DNA of 32,230 nt, taken from the NCBI GenBank assembly GCA_003223515.1, contig QHVI01000068.1, positions 1-32,230 on the forward strand, read 5' to 3'. Positions 8,609 to 16,628 of the stretch are shown piece by piece. A program made the translations under genes and the position numbers. Each line of letters starts with the position of its first letter. The first letter of the stretch is position 1. The DNA comes from Candidatus Angelobacter sp. Gp1-AA117. GTDB taxonomy: Bacteria > Acidobacteriota > Terriglobia > Terriglobales > Acidobacteriaceae. The notes beneath the pieces were generated by a model that did not search any database, was not told the origin of the DNA, and saw only the letters and a list, made by a program, of their open reading frames with translations.

Positions 8609-8977
8609 TTACGTCCTTGGCAGCAGGCGATTGATTTCTTCTCGCAGTTTGGCAAGTGGAACTGGCTTGGTGAGATAACCGCTGAAGCCGGCGGCCAAAG
8701 CCTTTTCGCGATCTCCTGACATGGCGCTGGCCGTAACGGCGATGATTGGAGTGGCGGTGAAGCGCTGGTCCTGCCGCAGGATGCTCAGCACTTCATATCC
8801 GTTGCGCCGCGGCATGTGCAGATCAAGCAGAATCAGATCAGGGGATTGTGCGCTCGCCGTGGCGATAGCATCTTCTCCATCCACAGCTTCAATGGTCTGG
8901 TAGCCTTCATTCTGTAGCACCGTGCGCAGCAATTCGCGGCTGGTAGCTTTATCTTCAACGATCAGGATCCGTTTCAT
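8609..8977 (-). CDS. Single-domain response regulator (CheY/DivK-like receiver)
   Basis: 122 residues, receiver domain only. The acidic pocket is Glu8/Asp9, the phospho-acceptor Asp52 in ILLDLHMP, the switch Thr82 in AVTASAM and Lys104 in YLTKPV, so the phosphorylation site is intact. There is no output domain, so it must act through protein contacts or as a phosphorelay step. It starts 27 bases after the histidine kinase stop on the same strand, so the two are almost certainly cotranscribed and probably cognate. Confidence 0.95.
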   Translation of the reverse strand: MKRILIVEDKATSRELLRTVLQNEGYQTIEAVDGEDAIATASAQSPDLILLDLHMPRRNGYEVLSILRQDQRFTATPIIAVTASAMSGDREKALAAGFSGYLTKPVPLAKLREEINRLLPRT

Positions 8978-9004
8978 AACCCTAGCTGGAGAATTTTATA
9001 TAAG

Positions 9005-10222
9005 TTATCCGATGTTACTGGGCCCATTGAGCGGAAGAATAAGAATAAACCGGCTGCCTTCTCCCGGACGGCTCTCTACCCGGATTGTGCCGCCGTGCAA
9101 CTCGATCAGCCGCCGGGTAATCGGCAACCCTAAACCTGTGCCTTCACGCAGTCCGCCGGTGGTGCCGGCCTGATAGAACTTCTCAAAGACTGCTTCCTGC
9201 TCTTCCACCGGAATGCCGATTCCTGTATCGCCTACGGTCACCCGAAGATGGTCCTTCTCTACTGCAGACTCGAGCCAGATGGAACCGCCCTCAGGCGTAA
9301 ATTTGACCGCGTTAGTGAGGAGATTATAAAGAACTTCCTTCATCCTCAGGCGATCAGCATACAGCATTCCGGTAAACGTATTTTTGTTTTCCACGCGCAG
9401 GCTCTTGGCCGCCGCGCGCTGCTCAATGCCGTGAAACACTTCAGCTACACATTCGGCGAAATTGAATGCTTCGCACTGAAGTTCCAGCTTGCCCGCCTCG
9501 ATTTTACTGATGTCCAGAACCTCGTTGATCAATTCGAGCAGATGCCGTGAATCCTGAAGAATATGGCCGAGAAAGCGCTGCTGCTTGTCATTGAGCGGCC
9601 CCTCCGTTTCTTCCATCAGAAGCTCGGAAAAGCCTATGACTGTATGCAGAGGCGTGCGCAGTTCGTGACTCATGCTGGCCAGGAATTCGCTCTTGAGGCG
9701 GTTGGCTTTTTCCACCTCCAGATTGCGCGCCTCCAATTGTTTGTTCTTGATGGCCAGTTCGGCCGTGTACTGTTCCCGGATGGCGCGCAGCCGGTCATCC
9801 GCTTCCTTGCGCTCGCTGATGTCGCGAATCAACGCGATCACGTACAACCTGCCCTCCGTCCAGTTGGGACTGAGGCTGATCTCGACCGGGAAGAGCGTTC
9901 CGTCTTTCTTCTGCGCTTTCAACTCCAGGCCGCTGCCCATGGGCCGTGTTTGCGGATTGGTGGTATAGGAATTGCGGTGATGGGAATGATTCCCGCGCAT
10001 GCCTGCCGGCACCAGTGTTTCCACATTCAGCCCAAGAAGCTCGTCGCGGCTGTAGCCAAACATATTTTCCGCCGTCTGGTTGAGCAGAACGATCTTTCCT
10101 TCCGGATCGACCTCCAGGATGGCATCCGGGGCTGCTTCCAGCAGTTTGAGAAAGCGCTTTTCTGTGGTGCTTTCAGGCATAACGTCAGGCGGCTGCTTTT
10201 GTGGATGTGAGTGTGGGTTCAA
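9005..10222 (-). CDS. Soluble PAS-domain histidine kinase
   Basis: 405 residues with no membrane segment. Order: PAS domain with PAC-like end (about 21-140); a short coiled coil (about 140-180, EQYTAELAIKNKQLEARNLEVEK region); dimerisation/phospho-acceptor domain with SHELRTP and His186; then the HATPase domain with N box NLLTNAVKFT (Asn304), G1 GDTGIGIP (Asp332) and G2 GTGLGLP (361-367). The start is TTG 10222, preceded by GGGAGGA four bases away; a later in-frame ATG at residue 15 has no such site. The PAS stretch contains NHSHHRN, but heme binding cannot be claimed. It senses something in the cytoplasm and passes phosphate to the adjacent receiver. Confidence 0.95.
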   Translation of the reverse strand: MNPHSHPQKQPPDVMPESTTEKRFLKLLEAAPDAILEVDPEGKIVLLNQTAENMFGYSRDELLGLNVETLVPAGMRGNHSHHRNSYTTNPQTRPMGSGLELKAQKKDGTLFPVEISLSPNWTEGRLYVIALIRDISERKEADDRLRAIREQYTAELAIKNKQLEARNLEVEKANRLKSEFLASMSHELRTPLHTVIGFSELLMEETEGPLNDKQQRFLGHILQDSRHLLELINEVLDISKIEAGKLELQCEAFNFAECVAEVFHGIEQRAAAKSLRVENKNTFTGMLYADRLRMKEVLYNLLTNAVKFTPEGGSIWLESAVEKDHLRVTVGDTGIGIPVEEQEAVFEKFYQAGTTGGLREGTGLGLPITRRLIELHGGTIRVESRPGEGSRFILILPLNGPSNIG

Positions 10223-10330
10223 AAGTCCTCCCGAAGAGAACGTGCGGCATGCTGTTTTTACAGAATATTAACACTGAAATTCCACTCCTGGAGGTGCTGA
10301 AATCGTGCATCCCGCAAGATCATACAGCAA

Positions 10331-10346
10331 TGTGATGATGATCACA
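10331..10346. promoter_or_regulatory. CRP-type operator, kinase side
   Basis: TGTGATGATGATCACA is an exact TGTGA-N6-TCACA match; the arms extend to ATGTGAT/ATCACAT (10330-10347). Its centre is about 116 bases upstream of the histidine kinase start. It matches the CRP half-site consensus rather than the FNR one (TTGAT). No CRP/FNR-family gene lies in the window. Confidence 0.6.
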
Positions 10347-10525
10347 TCCTGCAGAACTTCGGGCTCATATCATCACCGCTGTCGAGCTGTCGCAACGGTT
10401 CGGGCCTCCCAAAGCGGTTTCTCCGAAAGCAGGCAGACGACCAGCGCGGCTCCAGACCCAAGTGTCTTTGCAAGACTTGCCCGGTCTGGCAACGCTCAGA
10501 GGCTGAGACGGTGTTTATTTCGCCA

Positions 10526-10550
10526 TGCGGCTCCCCGGAGTAGAGCCGCA
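10526..10550. other. Perfect 8-bp inverted repeat in the divergent region
   Basis: TGCGGCTC (10526-10533), loop of nine bases, GAGCCGCA (10543-10550). No T-run on either side, so it is not a clear terminator. It could be a hairpin or an operator dyad lying between the two CRP-type sites. Confidence 0.4.
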
Positions 10551-10591
10551 AGCCGGACAGACCCACAATCTCAGCCTTCTTTCATGATTGA

Positions 10592-10611
10592 CGTGTGACT
10601 TTGCTCACACG
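10592..10611. promoter_or_regulatory. CRP-type operator, baeRF side
   Basis: CGTGTGACTTTGCTCACACG has perfect 7-bp arms around a 6-base spacer and contains TGTGA-N6-TCACA. The centre (10601.5) is about 113 bases before the preferred baeRF start. A CAGAAT hexamer at 10653-10658 would be a -10 box at roughly class I activator spacing. Centre-to-centre distance to the other dyad is 263 bases, close to 25 helical turns. Confidence 0.6.
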
Positions 10612-10714
10612 CGGATGTGCGTAGCATCACAGCCGATTCTCAGTTCATCGGCCAGAATTCAGTTGTACCATGACCCGCACCGGCGAAGGCATTTCCGGTG
10701 CTTCAGGAGCCACA

Positions 10715-11854
10715 ATGATCTGCACAGCCACATTCCCGGCGAAAGAGACCCGGCTGTCGAATCTGGGCCTCATCAGCAGCAAAAACCTGAATGCAGTATC
10801 CGTCTACTTTCAGACTCATCCGGACGACGAGAAGGGCGATGCCATCCGGCTAAAACACCTGCTGCGCGAACTGGCTGCAGCCGCAGAGAAGAACCCGGAT
10901 CTGGAAGACTGGAAAAAAATCGCCACGGTCATGGAGAGCTGGCTCACGCCCAAAGCCGCGCTGCACGTGCTCTTCGCCTCTCCGCAACAGGCTATCTGGG
11001 AAGAGTTTGAGCTGCCGTTCCGCTCTGGTACTGCTGGCATCGATATCGATCATGTCTTTCATATTGTTCCGTTGCAACGCGCGCTGCAGCGCCAGACTAA
11101 TCCCATGGTGCTTCTGGTGGAACGGGAACATGCCGCCATCTTTGCCGTGAATCACGGTCTCACCGTGAGCAAGGTCTGTGAACTGGAGGCCGAGCCGCAC
11201 GTATGTCCTCATGATTGCCGTACAGGATGGTCATCTTCGATTCAACGCCACAAAGAGTGCCATGCTGTTGAGTTCCTGGATAGAACTCTCAAAACCTTGT
11301 GTCAAGTAGCAGGTGAGCTGCCTGTAATCATCGGCTGCCGGTATGATATGTGGGCAGAGTTGCATCCGCGAATTCCTGCCGATCTTGAAAACCGTATTGT
11401 CGGAAGGTTCATTCCCATGGCTCTGGAGATGAGTGCCGAAGAACTGCTTGAGCACGTGGATTCCGTGCTGCGGGAGCATGACTCAGATCAGCGCCAGGCG
11501 CTGCTTACGCAAATCCATGATAAGGAAGGACTGAGCGCAGCAACCGGCCTGGAAGACGTTACCGCAGCACTCGCCCAGGGCGCAGTGAAGGATCTGGTGC
11601 TTGCCATGCCCGCCTGCCGCTGGCTCCATCGCTGCAATGAATGCGGACGCCTCAACCTGAGCAGCAGGCGCTGCGCCGATTGCGGCAATCATCAGTTGCG
11701 GTCCATGGATGCGGAAGAGGCCCTAGTCCGCGAAGCTGCTGCACAAGGGGCACAGATCACGTTCCTGGAGAACCACGCGTTTGAAGAGTTCGAAGGCGTG
11801 GCTGCATTCTTAAGGTTCACGCCAGTGAGAACATTGGCGTATGCGGACCGCTAG
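10715..11854 (+). CDS. Bacterial eRF1-like protein (baeRF family) with zinc ribbon
   Basis: 379 residues from ATG 10715, chosen because AGGAG sits six bases upstream; ATG 10670 is in frame but lacks an RBS. The order matches eRF1: an N-terminal alpha/beta region, a middle RNase-H-like region (MVLLVEREHAAIFAVNHG), and an L7Ae-like C-terminal domain with GLEDVTAALAQGAVKDLVLA, a four-cysteine ribbon (Cys307, Cys310, Cys320, Cys323) and EALVREAAAQGAQITFLEN. No GGQ is visible; the corresponding loop region reads GWSSSIQRHKE (Gly171-Gln177). Family knowledge: baeRFs are proposed to act on stalled or hibernating ribosomes, without a settled function. Whether this one triggers peptide release is unknown. 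Confidence 0.8.
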   Translation: MICTATFPAKETRLSNLGLISSKNLNAVSVYFQTHPDDEKGDAIRLKHLLRELAAAAEKNPDLEDWKKIATVMESWLTPKAALHVLFASPQQAIWEEFELPFRSGTAGIDIDHVFHIVPLQRALQRQTNPMVLLVEREHAAIFAVNHGLTVSKVCELEAEPHVCPHDCRTGWSSSIQRHKECHAVEFLDRTLKTLCQVAGELPVIIGCRYDMWAELHPRIPADLENRIVGRFIPMALEMSAEELLEHVDSVLREHDSDQRQALLTQIHDKEGLSAATGLEDVTAALAQGAVKDLVLAMPACRWLHRCNECGRLNLSSRRCADCGNHQLRSMDAEEALVREAAAQGAQITFLENHAFEEFEGVAAFLRFTPVRTLAYADR

Positions 11855-12001
11855 ACAGTATTCTTTTGCTGCGGATGAACGCTGAATTGCGGGTCACACG
11901 GCCTGCCGTCGTTAATTCTTCGTCCTCGCCACACCAAACTCATTCCCAAACGTCTATAACCAGAGCGGCTGGTGTATATTCAAGACGCCCCGGTGACCTC
12001 C

Positions 12002-14446
12002 ATGCAAACCTTCCTGCAAGATCTTGTGTATGCCCTGCGCATGATGCGCAAGAACCCCGGTTCGAGCTTGGCCATTGTGCTTTCGCTGGCTATCGGCATT
12101 GGCGCCAATACTGCGATTTTCAGCGTGATTGATGCGCTGCTGCTGCATCCGTTGCCCTACCCGCAGCCGGAAAGACTGGCGGCGATTTGGCTGCACTCGC
12201 CGGGCATCGGCATCTTTCGCGACTGGCCTTCACCGGGACAATACGTCGATCTCAAAAACGAAAACCACTCGTTTGAGCAGATGGCGCTGGCACAGAGCAG
12301 AAATGCCACGCTGACTGGACGCGACCAACCGGAGCGCGTCACCATCATGCTCACGCAATCAAGCCTGCTTACCATGCTGGGCGCCAGGGCGAAATTGGGA
12401 CGCCTGCTGCTTGATGAGGATGATCATCCCGGTAAAGCTCCTGTTGCTGTTCTGACCGATCGCGTGTGGAAAAGGCTCTTCAGCGCCGATCCTGCAATCA
12501 TTGGGAAAGCCATCACCCTCAGCGGAACTCAATATACTGTGGCTGGCGTTCTCGGCCCCGAGTTTCTGCTCAATAACGAAGTAATGCCTTCAGAGGGGCC
12601 GATGGACAATATCGATGTCATCCTGCCCCTGCCTCTTGGTACTGACGCGGCACAAAAGCGCGGCGATGAAAACTACAACATCATGGTACGCCTGAAGCCT
12701 GGCGTGAACATGCAGCGGGCACAGGACGATGTCAACGCCATTGCCGCCCGCATCCGTGAGAAGGACAAGCGCGGCCTCACCTTCGGGATGCACATGATAG
12801 GTTTGCAGGAGCAGGTAGTCGGTGATGTTCGCCGTGTGCTGCTGGTATTGCTGGGATCTGTGGCCGTGGTACTGCTGATTGCGTGCGCCAATGTGGCCAA
12901 CCTGCTGCTCACACGCGCTACCGGGCGGGCCAAAGAAGTTGCTATCCGCACCGCTCTGGGCGCGCGGTGGCAGCGCCTGGTACGCCAGTTGCTTACGGAA
13001 AGTGTTCTGCTGTCCGTGATCGGAGGCGCAGCCGGACTCGTGATTGCATGGTGGAGCATTCACGTTGTCCATACGATTAAGCCGGGCAACATCCCGCGCA
13101 TGGACGAAATAGGCATCAGCGGCACTGTCCTGTTTTTTACTTTCGGTGTTTCTCTCATCACCGGAATTCTTTTTGGTCTGGCGCCTGCATGGCGGGCAAT
13201 CAAGGTCGATCTAAACACCACGTTGAAGGCTGGAGGCCGCAGCGGACAGAGTGACAGCGGCTTGCGCATCGCCCGTCACCAGCTTCGCGGATTGCTGGTA
13301 GTGTCTGAGATCGCCCTCTCTCTGATCCTGCTGGTAGGCGCTGGATTGCTCATCCGCAGTTTCATGCGTTTACAGAAAGTGCAACCCGGGTTCAGCACGG
13401 ATCATGTCCTGACCATGGAAGTTGCGGTCACCGGCCCAACATATAAGAAAGACGAGGCTGTTATCGGCTTTTATCGTGAGATTGGAAACCGCATTTCTCA
13501 TCTTCCGGGATCAATTTCAGAAGGCGAGGTTTCGACACTGCCCTTGACTGGAACCGTTGGTTGGGGGCACATCGAAGTGGAAGGATATACTGCGCCGCCC
13601 GGCCAGGAATTGCAGGTCGATCTTCGCCTTGCCAGCCCTGGCTATTTCCACACCATGCAAATCCCGCTCATGGAGGGCCGTTTCTTTGAAGAACACGATA
13701 ACCGCACCGCGCCACAGGTTGTGGTGATCGATGAGAAATTCGCGCAGCGTTTCTGGCCCCGCGAAAGCGCGCTGGGTAAGCATGTCTGGTTCGATCCCAA
13801 GAAGCCCTTCACCATTGCCGGAGTTGTGGGAACGGTCAAGCAGGACAGCCTGGCCAGCGATGGCGGAAAGATCGTGGTGTATTTCTCAAATATTCAACAG
13901 CCCTCGAACGGCATGTTTGTGGTGGTGCGCTCGTCCTCTGATCCATCTTCACTTGCTTCTTCAGTGGTGCGCGAGATTCATGCTGTCGAACCATCTGCGC
14001 CTGTCTATAACGTACAGACCATGCAGGATATCTTTCAACGTGCACTGGCGCGACCGCGCTTTGCCGGCACCTTGCTGGGAGTTTTCGCCCTCTTCGCCCT
14101 GGCGCTTGCGGCAGTTGGTATTTTTGGCGTGCTCGCCTACCTGGTAAGCCAGAACACCCGTGATATTGGCTTGCGCATGGCGCTGGGAGCGCAACCGGGT
14201 CACATCATCAGTCTGGTCATAAGCCAGGGAATGACATTGGCTTGCATCGGGATCGTGGCCGGTATTGCTGGAGCACTGGCGTTGACGCGGGTGATGAGCA
14301 GCCTGCTTTTTCAAGTCGGTGCCACTGATGTATTGACCTTTGGCAGCGTGGTTGTGATCCTCGCTGCCACGGCGTTGACAGCAACGCTCATTCCAGCTCG
14401 ACGCGCGATCCATGTTGATCCAATCGTGACGCTGCGCGAAGAATAG
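12002..14446 (+). CDS. MacB-like orphan ABC permease (ADOP type)
   Basis: 814 residues from ATG 12002; upstream GTG starts are possible but the family begins [20 protein letters not shown]. It has an N-terminal helix (about 21-45) with [16 protein letters not shown], a periplasmic MacB core, a first FtsX block ([31 protein letters not shown]), a second periplasmic region and a second FtsX block ([28 protein letters not shown]). This duplicated layout without an ATP-binding partner is the acidobacterial duplicated orphan permease pattern. Substrate and energy source are unknown. Its stop is 10 bases from that of the convergent regulator gene. Confidence 0.9.
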   Translation: MQTFLQDLVYALRMMRKNPGSSLAIVLSLAIGIGANTAIFSVIDALLLHPLPYPQPERLAAIWLHSPGIGIFRDWPSPGQYVDLKNENHSFEQMALAQSRNATLTGRDQPERVTIMLTQSSLLTMLGARAKLGRLLLDEDDHPGKAPVAVLTDRVWKRLFSADPAIIGKAITLSGTQYTVAGVLGPEFLLNNEVMPSEGPMDNIDVILPLPLGTDAAQKRGDENYNIMVRLKPGVNMQRAQDDVNAIAARIREKDKRGLTFGMHMIGLQEQVVGDVRRVLLVLLGSVAVVLLIACANVANLLLTRATGRAKEVAIRTALGARWQRLVRQLLTESVLLSVIGGAAGLVIAWWSIHVVHTIKPGNIPRMDEIGISGTVLFFTFGVSLITGILFGLAPAWRAIKVDLNTTLKAGGRSGQSDSGLRIARHQLRGLLVVSEIALSLILLVGAGLLIRSFMRLQKVQPGFSTDHVLTMEVAVTGPTYKKDEAVIGFYREIGNRISHLPGSISEGEVSTLPLTGTVGWGHIEVEGYTAPPGQELQVDLRLASPGYFHTMQIPLMEGRFFEEHDNRTAPQVVVIDEKFAQRFWPRESALGKHVWFDPKKPFTIAGVVGTVKQDSLASDGGKIVVYFSNIQQPSNGMFVVVRSSSDPSSLASSVVREIHAVEPSAPVYNVQTMQDIFQRALARPRFAGTLLGVFALFALALAAVGIFGVLAYLVSQNTRDIGLRMALGAQPGHIISLVISQGMTLACIGIVAGIAGALALTRVMSSLLFQVGATDVLTFGSVVVILAATALTATLIPARRAIHVDPIVTLREE

Positions 14447-14456
14447 TTTACGAAGC

Positions 14457-16379
14457 TCAAGAATCCAATCCGATGCGGCGCAGCAAACCCTGGAAGCGAG
14501 GGTCGCCGCGCAGGGCATCGCAGACGGGGTCCACTTTGAGGGTGACGATGATGTTGGAATGCTGCGTGTAAGCCTTTTCCAGCCATGCTATTGCTTCGTT
14601 TTTGTTGCCGACTCCGACGTATGCCAAAGCGAGCGCTGCCGCATCAAATTCCTGCTGCCTGCTCAATTGCAACAGCTTTTCCATCGCGAGTTGAGCCTGC
14701 TTCTGTTGGCCAGAGCGGCCATAGAGGTAGACGAGCTTCGACCAGTACCAGGGAGCATTTTCCGCGGAGAACTTTTTAATGGCTGCCTGCGCATCCGCGT
14801 ACATTCCCTTCTGTGTGTAGGCGTCCATGATCAGACCGGCGCGGGGAAAGCGCGGCTCCATGTTCAGGACATAATGAAACTGCTCGATAGCCCGGTCATA
14901 TTGCCGCGAGTAATACAGAATCGCTCCGTTATCGGTGGCAATGATCAGTGAAAGTGGATCAAGTTGGCGGGCGCGATCACTTTCACGCATGGCTTCATCG
15001 AACCGCCCGCGCCACGTCAGATATTCCGCATACCAGTGATGGGCCGTGGCATAGTTAGGGTCCAACTGAATGGCCCGCTGGTATTCCTTCTCGGCCGTTT
15101 GCCAGTCCCAATCGTAATTCTCGACAATCAGCGCGAAGGCAGTATGGGTTTCCGCCAGGTCAGGCGCAATCCCCAGCGCCCGCAAGGCCGCCGCGCGCGC
15201 CTTTCCCGCGAATTCCGTTTGAGGGATTCCGCTGTAACCGCCGATCAGAGCATAAGAATTGGCTAGTCCAACCCAGGCGCGGGCGCAGTTCGGGTCTTTA
15301 GAAACAGCTTGTTGAAAGTAATGGATAGCTTCCTGAAATCCTTCGACGGTCCGCTTGTTCCAGAAATAAAGGCCCTGAAGATAAAGGTTATAAGCCTCGT
15401 ACTGTTGCGCCGAAAGCGGCGGCTGGCCGGCGGGAACAGCAGGTTTGTGCTCTCCCAGGGTGATCGGGATTTCCTGGCTGATCTTCCGGGCTATCTCGGT
15501 TTGGAGCAGTAGCAGGTCTTTGACTTCACGGTCATATTGTTGCGCCCAGAGATGGGTCTGGTCGCTCACTTGAATGAATTGGGCTGTAATTCGCACTTTA
15601 TCGGAATCGCGCCGGATACTGCCTTCAAGCACATATTGCACGCCCAGATCACGTCCAACCTGCTCCAGGTTGGTCTGGTTGCTCTTGTAATGCATGACAG
15701 AGGTGCGTGCGATTACACCAAAATGCCGGGGATCAAGATGGCCGAGCTGGGTAATCATTTCTTCGGTCATGCCGTCGCTGAAGTAATCCTGCCCGGCATC
15801 TCCGGTGAGATTGGCGAAAGGCAGAACCGCCAGCATGACTCTGCCTTGCGGGTTGGGACGCACATTGCGGGAGTGTGGCCACAGGAAGTAAGCGGCCACC
15901 GCAATGCCCAGAAGGGCAGTGCTGCCCAGCAAGATGAGCCATGAACGCGTCATCCGGGATAGTGCCGGCTGGAATGTTTCAGGCTCCAGATCACCTTCCT
16001 GAATTTCTTCCGCGGCCACAGCTTCGGTCTGGCCTGGCGGCACAAGCTTTACATCCGCGAGGAAGCGATATCCACGGCGGCCTACGGTCTCGATATAACG
16101 CGGATGGGTTGAAGAATCGTTGAGGGCGGTGCGCAATTTATTGACCGAACTGCTGATGCTGTGGTCAAAGTCAACAAACGTGCCATCCGGCCAGAAACGC
16201 TGGCGCAGCTCCTCGCGGGTTATTAACTCACCGGGCTGCTCCACCAGCATCAGCAATAGCTGAAAGGGGCGCTCCTGCAGCTTGATGCGGGTCCCGTGCT
16301 TGCGCACTTCTCCGGCATGAGCGTCCACGGTGAAAACGCCGAAATGGTATTGCCGGCTCGACTGCCCCACGCTTGACAT
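14457..16379 (-). CDS. Membrane-anchored winged-helix regulator with TPR repeats
   Basis: 640 residues. An OmpR/PhoB-type winged helix fills about 10-110 (RPFQLLLMLVEQPGELITREEL, HSISSSVNKLRTAL, YIETVGRRGYRF). A single membrane helix follows at about 147-167, then a TolB-N-like module (VMLAVLPFANLTGDAGQDYFSDGMTEEMI, VLEGSIRRDSDKVRI), and from about 345 a run of TPR units (AIHYFQQAVSKDPNCARAWVGLANSY and similar). The design resembles CadC: DNA-binding domain inside, sensor outside. No receiver domain, so not phosphorylation-driven. The gene faces the permease tail to tail, so regulation of that neighbour is not implied by promoter position. Confidence 0.92.
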   Translation of the reverse strand: MSSVGQSSRQYHFGVFTVDAHAGEVRKHGTRIKLQERPFQLLLMLVEQPGELITREELRQRFWPDGTFVDFDHSISSSVNKLRTALNDSSTHPRYIETVGRRGYRFLADVKLVPPGQTEAVAAEEIQEGDLEPETFQPALSRMTRSWLILLGSTALLGIAVAAYFLWPHSRNVRPNPQGRVMLAVLPFANLTGDAGQDYFSDGMTEEMITQLGHLDPRHFGVIARTSVMHYKSNQTNLEQVGRDLGVQYVLEGSIRRDSDKVRITAQFIQVSDQTHLWAQQYDREVKDLLLLQTEIARKISQEIPITLGEHKPAVPAGQPPLSAQQYEAYNLYLQGLYFWNKRTVEGFQEAIHYFQQAVSKDPNCARAWVGLANSYALIGGYSGIPQTEFAGKARAAALRALGIAPDLAETHTAFALIVENYDWDWQTAEKEYQRAIQLDPNYATAHHWYAEYLTWRGRFDEAMRESDRARQLDPLSLIIATDNGAILYYSRQYDRAIEQFHYVLNMEPRFPRAGLIMDAYTQKGMYADAQAAIKKFSAENAPWYWSKLVYLYGRSGQQKQAQLAMEKLLQLSRQQEFDAAALALAYVGVGNKNEAIAWLEKAYTQHSNIIVTLKVDPVCDALRGDPRFQGLLRRIGLDS

Positions 16380-16544
16380 GCCGTTGTGCCCTTTTTGATA
16401 AGTGAATGAAAGTCTAACAGCATTTTGTGTCTGGATGATGAAACGGCATAACCCGTTTGAATTCCGTAAATTGCGCGATGATTGAGAAACGAGTGAAAGA
16501 TGAATCCACGGTCCTTGACCGGCATGCTTGGCAGGACGTCAAAA

Positions 16545-16559
16545 TATCCCTCAGGGATA
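16545..16559. promoter_or_regulatory. Palindrome TATCCCTCAGGGATA
   Basis: Perfect 7-bp arms around one central base, 70 bases upstream of the secreted lectin-like gene and about 165 bases upstream of the regulator gene on the other strand. Odd-centre palindromes of this size are common operators. No regulator is identified. Confidence 0.4.
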
Positions 16560-16628
16560 AGCCTGCAAACCGAATGAAGGAGCCCGGACCTTGCGGCGAA
16601 GCCCTGCATTTTTGACGGAGGCATTCTC

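Larger units (their letters stand above)
10223..10714. other. Divergent regulatory region between the kinase and baeRF genes
   Basis: About 490 bases with no convincing gene. It holds two CRP-type dyads (10331-10346 and 10592-10611), a perfect 8-bp hairpin (10526-10550) and the RBS for the baeRF gene. Its size and dyad content suggest a regulatory region serving both directions. Short frames across it look like chance. Confidence 0.6.

Noticed and set aside
10342-10566. 74-codon minus-strand frame in the kinase/baeRF divergent region
   Set aside because: It runs over the first CRP-type site and the hairpin, has no RBS and its composition looks random.
10440-10570. Possible riboswitch (c-di-GMP or cobalamin type) suggested by several short stems
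   Set aside because: None of the conserved core sequences of those classes is present; the stems are isolated.
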